Below are positions 38,801-50,007 of a stretch of 64,000 nt of DNA, in pieces (the stretch's first letter is position 1; the number at the start of each line of letters is the position of its first letter). The stretch comes from Litoditis marina. Lineage: Eukaryota > Nematoda > Chromadorea > Rhabditida > Rhabditidae. The stretch spans positions 27,261,521 through 27,325,520 of the forward strand of contig OZ038435.1 in NCBI GenBank assembly GCA_964036275.1. The letters are read 5' to 3'. The translations under genes and the position numbers were made by a program. The notes beneath the pieces were generated by a model, which saw only the letters and a list, made by a program, of their open reading frames with translations, was not told the DNA's origin and did not search any database.

Positions 38801-41800
38801 TATCTATGAAATAAAGAATTTAAAATTGTTAAAAGTTACTTTTGAATTTGAAACTAACAAAATCGAAAAAAATGTATCCTGGAACGTTCATACTTTTCTG
38901 ATACGTTGGCGCCAAGATACGGATACAAAATGAGACGATACAAATAATTCGAAAATGAATCGTGTATCTGTATCTTGTATCGCACAAAAAGTCTGAAGAC
39001 AGCCTTAAGTGTTTTTCATCTATTGGTACGGTGACTTTTCCACTTGGGCAGTGTGTACTTGGTAATAGTTTAAGATTAAGACCCATGAAGCAGGACTCAT
39101 TAAGTTGGTTATTAGTCGTCACGTTTACCATGTTAAAGTTTATGGATATGAGTATTGTTCATATTTTCAGTTGTCGATAGTGGCTTCGTGAAGCTGCGCG
39201 CAATCAACTCAGACACGGGAATCGAGTCTCTAATGCGAATCCCAATATCACAGGTTCGTACAGTTATTGAAGATACTACTTTCTTCCTCTTATTATGAGG
39301 TTGTAGTTAGCTTGTACGCCGTTATTAAAACTCTATCTTTATGTTGCGTAATGGAGGTTTTGTAGAGGTTGCGTTTTATAAAATACAAATAATATTTTTC
39401 AAATGTATGAACTGTTGATTCGTATTTTTCATACATTCTAATTGATACACTTTGACTTTTTTGTTCGTTTGAATAATCCTATGCGAATGAACTTTATATT
39501 ATTATTATATATATTGTCCATTTTAGGCATCAGCGGAACAACGAGCCGGTCGGGCGGGTCGAATTCGACCGGGCAAGGCCTACAGACTGTACCCAGGTGA
39601 GAATCGTTCGAAAACTTGCCCTCGCAGCTATACCGGACAGAAAACGTTATAGTTGGGCAGTAAATTGAAAATGTTGGGGTACATTATAGGTAGCTGATAT
39701 AGAATGAAAATGAGTGAACGGAGTTGATAGAGTCGTGCAGGGCAGTCCAAGTGATATTGCGCATTTCCATGAAATGAAATTTAATCCTTTGAATGTTCAA
39801 AAGTTGTCTGATTTTGTACGGAAAGAAATTATTGTATTTGACAATTTGGTTCATTTACAGTAGCGCAACTGGAGAAGATGGCAGACGGTACGGTACCGGA
39901 GATTCAGCGGAGCAGTCTGGCCCCGGTCATATTGCAACTGAAGGCCCTCGGTATTCAGAATATACACAAATTCCATTACATATCAGTGAGTTGACAACAA
40001 AATTCACATTTCTGATTTTTATTTTATATTTACTAGCCATGTACTATCTGGGGTTAGACTTTACTGCATATCAGTGAAAGTTTACTTTCTACCATTTTCT
40101 ACCATTCATACCATTTTGTTTATACTACATTACTATATAGAACTCTATATAGAACTATAACTCTAGAACTATATATAAGAATCTATAGAACTACATTACT
40201 GCATTCTGCATATCAGTGAAAGTTTATTTTCCACCATTTTCTACCATTCATACCATTTTGTTTATACGGGGATTGGACTTCGGTTCCATGTCCACAAGTT
40301 CAAGAAAGTTTTTCAAACGTTTAATAATCTCATTTTATCTTCCTTTCAAACGCTTGATAATCTTCCTTTCAAACGCTTGATAATCTGATTTTCTCTGTTA
40401 ATTTCTCAGTAAATCATCTGTTCCAGCGACCTCCGTCATACTCAGTCATTGCCGCCCTGGAGCTGCTCTTTGCACTGGGTGCTCTCGATGAAAAGTAGGT
40501 TCAAGATTGAAGATTCATTCATTCACTTCATGTTGTTGCAATATGGTGTTCCTTCACGGATACCATTGCACATTCTCAATATCTCTTCACTTCGTACTTA
40601 GGGTAGACGGACACGACCTCTTCTCATTGCACGGTTGAAACTTTGTACGGCCTGAGTAGGTAGTGGAATCAACGTCAAATTTCTCTAAACTTCCAGGAAT
40701 AATTTGCCTTATTGAAATTATGGTATGACTGATCTGTTTTTGTTGCCTGTGTTACATTTTTCAGAAACAGTGATTAGGTATCAGATTGGGTGAAACGGTC
40801 TATTTTCAGAGGTCTTCTCACCAACCCGGTTGGCTTGCAGATGGCTGAATTTCCATTGGCACCAATGCATTGCAAGTGCTTACTTGTCTCCGGTTAGTTT
40901 GAAATTCACAAATGTCCAATATAATGTGCTGTTATGTGATGGTATATTGTTTAAGTTTTTAATTAAGTGATTTCGTCATTGATTTAAATGATTTTATCCA
41001 AGTGCATGTTTATTCGAGATTCGAATACAATGTGTTTTCATGTTCAGGTGATATTGTATTCTTTCAGTTTCGATTGAGCTGTTCGGTCATTGATTTAAAT
41101 GTTTTACAGGTGAATTGGGTTAAATGTTTCACAGGTGAATTGGGTTAAATGTTTTACAGGTGAATTGGGTTGTAGCGAAGAGATGTTGTCAATAATAGCC
41201 ATGATGCAGATACAGGATGTATTCATCACTCCCAGTCGGAACAGACATCAATCGGTTGGTTCTGTTGGAGATATAAATAAAAAAGAAGTAGAGAGCAACG
41301 AAAAAGAGGACGATGAAGGAGATATAGAGAGGGGAAGAATGAGTACGAGAGAAAGCTCGCGCAAGAGAAGTGCGAAAGAGGTAGAGAGATAGAGAGAGAG
41401 AACCCGAGTTGGTTTAGTATATATGTTTTGAAACGAGATGTTTAGAAAATGTTCGCTTACTTTTACTTTTCTCTTTTCATAGGAAGAAGTGAAACGACGT
41501 TTTTCCGTGGAGGAGGGAGACCATCTCACCTATCTCAATGTGTACACAATGTTCATTCAGGTGAGGCTGGTACCACTACAATATTGAGACAGCTGTTGGA
41601 AGTATTCTTACATTCGTCGGTAGAAGTTGACGTATGTGTAGTTACATTTTTGATTGAAAACTTCCAAACTCACGACTTCTGTCTGCCAATCTATAACGTA
41701 TGACAATCAGTAAAACTCCTAATATAGGACAATTTACAGTTTGCGTGGGGAAACCGGTGTTTGTTTGCTCGGTTTTAGAGACAAATCGTGGATTCCAGGA

Positions 41801-43400
41801 TTGCACTCGATGGGGAGGTTGTTCTGCGTACCATTCCGTCTCCCTGATAATTCTCCTTATCTAGTTTAGTATAATCTAAGTGTTTTCAGAACAACCGCAG
41901 CAAACGATGGTGTGGCGACAACTTCCTGAACCACCGCGGTCTCCTCCGCGCGGAGAACATCCGCAACCAGCTGGCGCGACTGCTGCGGCGGTTTGAGGTA
42001 CCGCTCAAGTCGGTTCGCGGAGAGTCTGGTGGGTAGATGGTATTCATACACCACCAACGGTCTCATATTGGTTTTGAAATATCACGACCCCTCCACCTTT
42101 TTCGAGCCCCGACCTCTTCAAAACTGCGATTTTCGCCTGTTGTTTTGGTTATTTGGACATCTATCGAAATGATCAGATCTTAACCCCTATTTTTTACGTG
42201 AATCGGTTCCTGATTCTCTATTTCATAAGAGGCATTGGCGGTGGAGATGGCATAAACAGTAAAGTGGTCCGAATAGTCAGAAAGTTACAAAAAGGCTCTG
42301 TTTTTCTATTTAAGTTAAGAAATTTCATTTCTTCTAGTTGTGTGGTTCGCGTTTTCCAACGCATTGTTATACGGTCTATCCCCTCTGTATGTGATTTGAT
42401 CTCTCAGCTTTTCGGTCGGAATTTGTGAATTATGGCGTACGATATTATGAATACTAACCGGTATTTTTATTGTAGCCAAACTGCCAAATGCATGTGCCAC
42501 CCACCACTCTGGTTGTTTGTGCTGCGAATGATGTATATTATCAATCGTCCTGCTATGAATAAGACATTGTGTTCCAGGTTCCACCAAAACGATCGTCCAG
42601 TGTCTAGTTCGTGGCTTTTTCTCGCAGGCGGCGCAGTACAATTACACAGGGAAATATGTGACAATCAGGGATGAGGTTCCATTCAATGTGTACAAGGGAA
42701 GCAGTATAATGTACCGGAAGGATTATCCGAAATGGTTGGTTTACGAGAATTCAGATATAGTTTGGTATTGAGGGTATTTTGTGAGGAAGGACGGAAGTGT
42801 TAATATAAAATAGAACGCTATATGTTCGTTTTAACGTTTCACGTAGTTTCAAAGATGTAATGAATTTCAAACGTTATTGTTCACAGAAACCGTAGATCAG
42901 TGTAATTGAAATAAGCTTGAGTGAAGAGGACAGGTTTCCTTGAATTTTCAATATAAATTCGGGCAAAGCAAATATGTTCCTTTTCAGGGTCATATTCTCC
43001 GAGGTAATGCAGGATTCGATCCGAGATGTGACTGTCATTCAACCAGAATGGCTCTATGAACTCGCTCCTCATTACTATGAGTTCGGAACGGTAAGTTTTG
43101 GTGGCAAGTGAAATAGTTCACATACGTATTGATTATCTTCGATACGCAGTTATAGTGTGTATTTTAAAGAAAGACGATTATGTGGTCCAATCACAACGCT
43201 TCAGTCCTTTAAACAGCAATACATTTTCAATTGCAGTTTAAAGGACCGTTGACACGAGATTGGTCCACATAATCGTCCTTCTAATGGAAATATATCGGTG
43301 TTCCAGCTTTGTAGGAAAATTTTACGTTATTGTTGCGGAGTTGATAATAACTTTATTTCAGGATAATGAATTGGCCAGGAAAAGACATCGAGCGGAGTAA
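32852..43400 (+). CDS. dhx-35: DEAH-box RNA helicase, DHX35 type, 22 exons
   Basis: Superfamily 2 ATP-dependent RNA helicase; DHX35 orthologues are associated with the catalytic spliceosome. Exons: 32852-32930, 33319-33476, 33813-33896, 35406-35492, 35758-35859, 36056-36117, 36347-36476, 36799-36911, 37089-37200, 37383-37478, 37676-37772, 39171-39253, 39527-39596, 39861-39985, 40427-40494, 40810-40892, 41160-41254, 41483-41560, 41890-42028, 42578-42734, 42988-43090, 43362-43400. Total 719 aa (human 703). Motifs: YNNPYASL before the core, GETGCGKST (Walker A, about 97-105), DEAH (196-199), SAT (228-230), [16 protein letters not shown] (motif VI, about 406-413), then winged-helix, ratchet and OB-fold regions ([31 protein letters not shown]). 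Exon 17 could extend to 41380, adding 42 charged residues in frame. A TCAG ends at 32851, right before the ATG, suggesting trans-splicing. Confidence 0.95.
34591..34656 (+). other. tRNA-like or SINE-like fragment
   Basis: GAGGTTCGATTCC is a good B-box/T-loop. About 35 bases upstream, GGCGGATTGGATAAAAGC resembles a D-arm/A-box. The T-stem has two mismatches and no matching acceptor 5' strand is visible, so this is not a convincing functional tRNA. It lies directly left of a MITE, in DHX35 intron 3. A tRNA-derived SINE relic is the likeliest reading. Confidence 0.35.
34667..34829. mobile_element. MITE of the CATACCCCAGTAA family in DHX35 intron 3
   Basis: Left end CATACCCCAGTAAGGTCTGA; the right end contains CTGACTATTCGG and then ACTGTTGTATG, giving partly matching inverted termini. 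The body has AGTAGGTCGTTT and ATAGTCCGTTTTAGA blocks mirrored around the centre. Compare the copy at 21746-21921. Confidence 0.65.
35006..35329. mobile_element. Inverted-repeat element in DHX35 intron 3
   Basis: Arms at about 35006-35118 and 35216-35329 are reverse complements (for example AAGTCCAATAAAAATATTTT and its mirror AAAATATTTTTATTGGACTT). They are separated by a unique spacer of roughly 100 bases. No coding potential; a typical MITE or foldback shape. Confidence 0.8.
37837..39004. mobile_element. Non-autonomous PIF/Harbinger-like element in DHX35 intron 11
   Basis: The 1168-bp element starts GGCTGTCTTCAGACTTTTTG and ends with the reverse complement CAAAAAGTCTGAAGACAGCC (apart from one or two bases further inside). 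It is flanked on both sides by TTA. A 3-bp TTA duplication with GG...CC termini is typical of PIF/Harbinger elements. Subterminal GATACAAGATACA repeats and several CGCGTCGCGTGCACGCG-like blocks occur inside. Frames inside have no DDE transposase features. It makes up most of the 1398-base intron 11. Confidence 0.8.
40068..40266 (+). repeat. Direct repeat in DHX35 intron 14
   Basis: A segment of about 60 bases (TGCATATCAGTGAAAGTTTA, then CCATTTTCTACCATTCATAC) occurs at about 40068-40127 and again at 40206-40266. A low-complexity TAGAACTATA tract lies between them. It is a local tandem duplication without coding content. Confidence 0.75.
41101..41175 (+). repeat. Triplicated 25-base 3' splice site of DHX35 exon 17
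   Basis: GTTTTACAGGTGAATTGGGT is present three times at an exact 25-base spacing, with AG dinucleotides ending at 41109, 41134 and 41159. The first two copies continue TTAAAT, which gives an in-frame TAA if used. Only the third continues into TGTAGCGAAGAG, the conserved GCSEE codons. The third is therefore taken as the real acceptor. Confidence 0.85.
43163..43283. mobile_element. Palindromic MITE (family A) in DHX35 intron 21
   Basis: AAAGACGATTATGTGGTCCA at the left and the mirrored TGGTCCACATAATCGTCCTT at the right enclose CCTTTAAACAGCA...TTGCAGTTTAAAGG. Same family as 8390-8520 and 54641-54948. Confidence 0.8.
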
Positions 43401-44249
43401 TATTAGTAGATATTTATTACTTTATACATTCAGTATTGTTTGTTCATTTTTTTCTTTGTTATTTATGAAATGAAAATCTCAAACATACATAATTTGTTTT
43501 GTTTGATTAAGTTGACGCCAAGTAAAACTGTTCTGGAGAGCACAAATACTGCTGAAGAACGCCGAAAAAATAGCCTAAAAATACCATTATTACTGTTTTT
43601 ACGAGAGTAGGCAGACACGATCATTTTATTTTGATCTGGTGTGATTGTAGTTTGCTCTCTGTGGTTCATTTCAAACAGAAAAGCTGAAAATGATGCTGAC
43701 TCGACTTTCAAGAGTGAACTACAATTCAGAATTTGTTGTATTTTACTCGCGAAACTACCTTTGCCTACAGATAGTATGAGGCAGTCACACAACAAAAGTA
43801 GACCCGCAATCTTTTTTGCCGCGCATCATTTTAATCAATGGACACCAAAGTTGACCTTTACCTGCAGACAGGCTATCATCATTCACCTATGTAATGTCAA
43901 CCATCAGTGGTTTATATTTAGACATTAGTTTGTATCTGAAAGAAAGTTCTCTTTTCTGCTTGTCCAAAGTCACGTAAAACGTGTGAATCCTACTAGAACT
44001 CGAAAGTGTTCAATAAAAGTATACAGTTTTTATCATTTACATCACTATTCAATTTACCTATCAAATTCGAACAGTTCCTTTTCAAGTTTACTTTGTCTTC
44101 TCAGCTACTCACCTCAGTTCAAGGTAGGGGGTATTAAGTAAGCTTTTGTTGTTGTTCCGCGTACTTTTACTGTTGTAGATCAAATACGTTCATTTGAATG
44201 AATCAATTGGATGTTCAACAACAAACTGTTTTTAGTTAAAGGTCGCCGC
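43401..44249. other. Intergenic region between DHX35 and the UGT gene
   Basis: No coding exon seen. Holds a TTGTAGTTTGCTC half-palindrome near 43645 and an AATAAA at 44012-44017 that could end the DHX35 transcript, although it is 612 bases after the stop. A TTTTTAG acceptor-like site ends at 44235, 14 bases before the UGT ATG. Confidence 0.45.
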
Positions 44250-45875
44250 ATGTTAATATTATTCTGTTTTCTTCTTTTCTCCTCCGGAAATGCCCTGAAA
44301 ATACTACAAATCGTGCCCGGGTTCACCAACAGCCATGTACTTTTCAACTACAGACTGGCTGAAACGTTGAAGTAAGTTTCCCCCACAAAATTAGCTCGTC
44401 TAATCAAGAAATAACTCCAAGTGGCATTTTATTAAGTTTCGTTAACTTTTTCGAACGCCTTTCCCAACTTTTTTAATCTCACAGGCTTGCAAAAACGCAC
44501 GAAAGTAGACATTGCTGAAATATACTCACTGATCGTAGCATACTGTATGCTATACTTTCTTCTGTGTACTATTCAAGTTTTGGGATGAAACAGATTGTCC
44601 ATGACTTGATGTTCGTAGGAAAATTTCCTCAAATTATTAGAATATTCAAAAGTGTACGGCAGTGTTCAGTTTCATCTGTGTACTACTTCCAGGGAGGTTG
44701 AGCGCAGAGAGCTAAGAGATTATAATATAAATGAATGACTAAGATTTCCTTATTAGAATTTGAAAGTGTACGGTAGCGTATAGTTTCTTCTGTGCACACC
44801 TTCAATAAAAGTTGGTCGCACAGATTTGAGATACTATAACATTAATGAATGATAAAGATTTCCTTACATTATCAGAATAAAAAAGTGTACGGTAGCGAAG
44901 ACTTTCTTCTGTGTAGGCATTTGGGACACGACGTGAGGATGTGGACTCAGATGGAGATGGCTATGCTGGATACAGGGAACAACAAACTACCCGAAGGAGT
45001 GACCGAGGAACGAATTCCCATTCAATTCACGGACACCCTCAAGACACAGGGACTCAAGGTATAGAGGATGATATTCTCTTTCTCTTTTTCTTTCTCTCTC
45101 TCTATGTCTCCGTTTCTGAAAATCTCCCTTCAATTAAAATGGAGGAGTAGGAAAAACGACACAAAATCAATTCTTTCTCTCTTCAACTCCTACCAATAAC
45201 TTTCTTGTCATGGTCTATAGGGTTAGGGTGCGCTGAGCTGTACATCTAGCTCCGAACCCTTGTGTTTGTAGTTTGTAGTTTGAAACCGTCTTATTTATGT
45301 CGTAATGTTAACACTGTATGTGCATTCTAATCTGATCAAACTACAACTCGAGTTTGGGCACGTCTTATATTCCTTCTCCATGTCCTACCGTCAATGAACG
45401 TCAGCCTCTTTTTATATAAGGTGGTGAGATGTTCATTCCTTTCATTCATCTCTTTCCAGGTCTTCCAATCGATGATGTTCTCAGCGGGAGATGCCTATGA
45501 TCTCTGGTGGACTGGTCAGGAGTTCAAGGATATGAGGGTCGAGGCCTGCGAACAAATGCTAAATCACAGGGAAGAGGTAAGGTGACCATTAGAAGATCAA
45601 AATGTAAATGTTATCATGTTAATAGAGTATATGATCAAAAACGTTATAATTAAGTTAACAAAAATCTAGAACGAAAAGAAAAAAATTTCTTATGATTATT
45701 AAAATTTATGGGTTAAATTTTGTTTGCATCGTTTTGCCGTTAAATCTCGACGATGCTATTCATGGCTGCCTTGTAGTTTGATCTGAATACACATTGTATT
45801 GCCAAATCACGACTAAAACGCAGCGGGGGGAAGTCACGTGAAATACACGCAGCCTTAACAGAAAGAGAGAGCGAA

Positions 45876-45910
<35 letters not shown>

Positions 45911-45925
45911 AAGAGAGAGAGAGGT

Positions 45926-45989
<64 letters not shown>

Positions 45990-48900
45990 CGATCGCAAAG
46001 AAACGTACACTTTCTGGTTTTTAATTTAAACAATCCTGGGAAAATTCATATTCTTCCAGTGTAGAATTAACTAGAGTTGAAGTTTCGGAAGTTCCGAACC
46101 ATTTAAAACATTCAACCCTCATGAAATTTGTTTTCGCAGGTGTTTGCCTCCTTCCGAGAAGAGAAATTTGACGTGGCCATCGCTCATTTTCACGATCTTT
46201 GTCCACTGGCTATTGCTAACAAAATCGGAGTCAAAAAGGTATGCTCAACTCGTCTCAAGAATATACTATTTTTGTTGTAATAACTATGCGCAAGGTTCAA
46301 GATTTATTACATCACGTAAACATGGCTTCGAGCCTTGACTGTCCTCCAAATACTTTTCATCTCTCGACTCTACAAGTATTTCTTTGTCGCGGATATTGGG
46401 TATTGATCACGAGAATAACTATACAGTCATGTCATGTTTGGTTAATGTGTTCAGGTGATTTGGATTACCCACGGTACGTCCATCTACGTCTTCGCTGCCG
46501 TCTCGCTCGGCCTGCGCACCCTGCCGGCTACTGTACCACATCCACTTTCATCTGGTGAGAGAAGTTATGGATACTAATTGTCACCAAAAATATCAATTGA
46601 GTGTGCGACGATTGAGCAAGAGCTGGTTCAACCACATGAATGGAACTGAAAAGTGGTAAATTATCCGACGTTGTTAACATTGTTCCCTACTTTCTAGCTG
46701 GTTTTTCCTTGTCCTTCTCTGATCGCGTGTACAACCTGCTCTGGCATCTGTCTCTTCTGGACTTCGTCAATCTGCCTCAGAATCTACTCAACGACGAGAA
46801 TGAATTCTATCGAGGTATTCATTTCGTATACTTGAATGCTCTACAAAAACCGTAGTTCTAGAGGTAAACATTATAAACAAGAGTTTTTTCTTGCATTTTG
46901 AGTTCAAACTACAAATAGGATTCAATCATGTTCTTTTTAAGGTATTGTTGGCAGTTCGTCGCCGGACCTTTTCGATTTGTCTTCCTCGATAGTGCCTGCC
47001 CTGTTGATAAACGGGGAGAGGATGCTCGATTTCCCCCGTCCCCTGCCAATTCACATCGCCTTCTCAGGACAACTAGGTCTGACTAAAGGTACGGTAGGGA
47101 GCGGGAGCACGATTAGGCGGTAAAAACTTGAATAAGCTATTTTCACACAACCATTTTCAATAGCATGCGACAAAGTACAGTCTACATCATGCGTACGTGG
47201 ACTAAACTTAGTACCGCAACACATCTTGCTTTCGTACGTTGTAGTCACTTCTAAGTAAGCGAAGTATAATGGCGATTGAAAATATACTAAATCGACTGTT
47301 CCATGTATGAACTCTGAATTTCTGATGTTAAAGACATTACAGATACAAAGAAGAAGGGGTTGGGAGAAGTTCAAAAGATCATAGACCAACCGTCCAAGGG
47401 AATTATCATTTTCTCTCTGGGTACTGTATCCAATACAACCAACATGCCGAAGCAGATGATAGTAAGTTGTACACTTTCGTCAGCTTTCTGTGTAGTTATC
47501 ACTCAGATGATTGACTCGCTCATAAATAGAGGAAAATAGAAAATCTCACTTATTTTGGCGAGCACTAGAGGGTTCGACAGAAAACAATGTTCTTTTGATA
47601 ACATCGGAAAGCTATAAATGACGTGTTTGTCAATGAGAGGTTTCTTTTAGTTTTTCCATAGTGGTTGAGTGCTACCCAGCTACAGAGCTACTCCTGACAT
47701 AGGTAGTTTGCGCTCCCAGCGAAATCTGGGAAAAAAATTGCCATGTATTTTCTGCGATAAATTGGAGAAAAAGTCAGGTTATAACCGCGATATTTCCGGG
47801 CAATTACTCGGGAAAATCCCGGAAATAAGTGTCGGGGAGAAAACGAGAAAAATTCTGAGAAAAATTAGAGAAAATCTTCGGAAATTTTTTTCCGGGTCAG
47901 AGTGAGGACAAAACCGAGAAATTTCCCAGACAAGCTTTTCGCCGCGGCAATCGCGTAACCCGTACTAGATACGGCGCGGCCAGGGGTGCCCTGATTTGAT
48001 ATTTTGGAAATTATCAGCTCAACATCGAAGTCTGAAGATGGACAAGAAGGATACAAAGAAGTTCATTTCATGAAGTTTTTACTTTAATGAAATATGCACT
48101 TCTATTCTATTCATTATTTATTGATATTTTGAAAAATATTTTTAAGAAAATATTTTTTTTCATAATATTTTTGGGAAATACTTTTACCAAGAAAAAAATC
48201 CTATAATCTAGAATGGTAAAAGAAATTTCAGGGTGAAATTTTGCGGTTTCAAACTGCGGGAAATTTCTGGGGTTTTTGCTTTGCTTTCTCCCGGTTATCT
48301 CCCGGAAATTTCCCGACTTTTGTTGGAAATTTTCCCAATTCCAGCCGAGCGCATTTCGCGAAATGCGCCCGGCTAGAATTGGGATGGATCCGGGAAATTT
48401 CCGCGAAGGTTGGCGCCCAGTGAAGAGGTGCGAATGTTCGTTTGTAGTGTGGTCTGATCACACGGCAGGATCAAACTACAAACTAGTTGGAAAAGAAAAT
48501 AATCGCTTTCCTATACATGCTTACAGGATTCGTTTGTGGGTGCATTCGGTCGTTTGTCCGATTATACAATTCTGTGGAGAATGGAAAAGAAGGTGGAAGG
48601 AGCTAAGGGAATGTCCCACGTACACATGCTCAATTGGCTGCCACAAAAGGAGATCATGAGTAAGATACTCAGTTATACTTTATGCAATATTGTTACAAAG
48701 TATGTTCAAGCTAAACAGATGAATAAAAAGTTGTGCTATAGAGTCGCTGAGGGAAATTTATCTTCTTAGGAAGTATTCATCCTCCAATCCATTTCTCACA
48801 AACTGACTCACTACTTAATTTGTCAATTCATATCAAAGTTTCATACCAGAAAGAAACCGATGATAATCGCTCGTTCAAAATTATTTTTTTTCCGTTGTGT

Positions 48901-49918
48901 TGTAACTTTGTGTTTGCAGGATTACCGAATATGAAGCTGCTAATAGCCCACGGTGGCTACAACTCCTTCTTGGAAACAGCACAGGTAGAAAAATTATATA
49001 AATTAACTCCATCATACTACCTCGTGTACGGCTCAACTACGAAATCAAACCATAACACACAACAATGCCGAGGTTCAAAGAAATCAGGACCTGTAGAATA
49101 AATCAAAATACAATACTGTAGCTATGTAAACAAAAGAAAAACTTTATCGTGTGTATTATGAAAACACGCTCCCTGTAGAGCCCGCTTAGAAATATTGAAC
49201 AGATTCAGCGAATATCACGTACCAAAACTGAAGTGTGTAACTTTTCTTCAAAATAGAAATCCTTGTTTTACATAACCTTAACTTTAAACTTTAAACACAC
49301 ATTGAAACAAAATCAGGGTGTTCAAATAAACTTTCCTTGTACAACATGCAACTCTCTTGACACAGCGCCAACCCACGGCTACTGTACTCTTCAGGCTGGC
49401 GTGCCGGCGGTGCTTATGCCGTTGTTCGCCGACCAGAAGATCAACGCCATGCGGGCCACTCGATTCGGAATGGCCCGAGTTCTGGACAAACTAAATCTGA
49501 CTCCAGACAACGTCTACGAGGCCATTCAAGATGTTCTACAGGATCCCGGGTGAGTAACAAGTATAGTTCACGTTCAAATCGTAATTTGATGCGTTTTACT
49601 AGTTTATGAGCTCAGTTGTAAACTCTAAGAAGCAGTTTCTAATTTGAGTAAAATTTAGTTTTAGTCAAATCCACGTGGCAAGGATTCCGATTATTTTCTT
49701 TAAGGTATGCCATTCGCGCCAAGAAGCTGTCATCAATGTTGTTAGACAAGCCAGCTTCAGCTGACTTCTCACCCCTCGGTTACACCCTCAAACTAGCTAC
49801 GAGGGATAGCAAATACTTCACACTCCAAGCTTCCCAGAAGCACACTTTCATCTCCTTCTACAACCTGGATATAATATCAATTGTAGCTGGTATATTAATT
49901 TGGATTACTTCGTCTTGA
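44250..49918 (+). CDS. UDP-glucuronosyltransferase, 12 exons
   Basis: ER-membrane enzyme that transfers a sugar from a UDP-sugar to small lipophilic molecules (detoxification). Exons: 44250-44371, 44917-45058, 45460-45576, 46140-46238, 46455-46554, 46698-46814, 46942-47088, 47343-47461, 48527-48659, 48920-48984, 49395-49549, 49705-49918; 509 aa. Visible: a signal peptide (MLILFCFLLFSSGNA), the N-terminal acceptor half with HLGHDVRMWT, and FSLGTVSNTTNMPKQM at the start of the nucleotide-sugar half. The family signature WLPQKEIM...LLIAHGGYNSFLETAQAG...LFADQ covers about residues 359-415. A C-terminal membrane helix, IISIVAGILIWI, ends almost at the stop (ITSS), without the usual basic cytosolic tail. 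Nematodes have many UGT genes, so a specific symbol cannot be given. Confidence 0.94.
44540..44916 (+). repeat. Tandem repeat of about 116 bp reaching the UGT exon 2 splice site
   Basis: The unit GTGTACGGTAGCG...CTTTCTTCTGTGTAC recurs at about 44541 (diverged), 44651, 44767 and 44884, together with an AATGAATGATAAAGATTTCC block. The last copy carries CTTCTGTGTAG|GCATTTG, the actual acceptor of UGT exon 2; the other copies have TAC or CAC instead of TAG at this point. Confidence 0.75.
45864..45988. repeat. (GA)n microsatellite in UGT intron 3
   Basis: About 125 bases of almost pure GA dinucleotide with rare AA or GT interruptions. The minus-strand serine-leucine frame across it is an artefact of the microsatellite. 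Confidence 0.95.
47700..48420. repeat. Degenerate dispersed repeat with GC hairpin in UGT intron 8
   Basis: Contains repeated CGGGAAATTTCC-like strings, GTACTAGATACGGCGC near 47962, and a palindrome at about 48343-48378 (CCGAGCGCATTTCGCGAAATGCGC type). It shares wording and layout with 10590-11230. Right next to it, GTTTGTAGTG...GATCAAACTACAAAC at about 48440-48483 is one of the dispersed short palindromes. Confidence 0.55.
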
Positions 49919-50001
49919 AATTGACTATAAAACTTTATATTAGGTGAATCACATTATTACCAAATGTCAACAATCAACAACACAGTCAAAAAAATACCAT
50001 A

Positions 50002-50007
50002 AATAAA
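50002..50007 (+). promoter_or_regulatory. Polyadenylation signal of the UGT gene
   Basis: AATAAA 84 bases after the UGT stop; a second AATAAA is at 50029-50034. The convergent NOMO gene ends at 50200, so the two 3' ends are very close. Confidence 0.6.

Noticed and set aside
45740..46033. 97-codon minus-strand frame rich in Ser and Leu
   Set aside because: It is the translation of the (GA)n microsatellite within a UGT intron.
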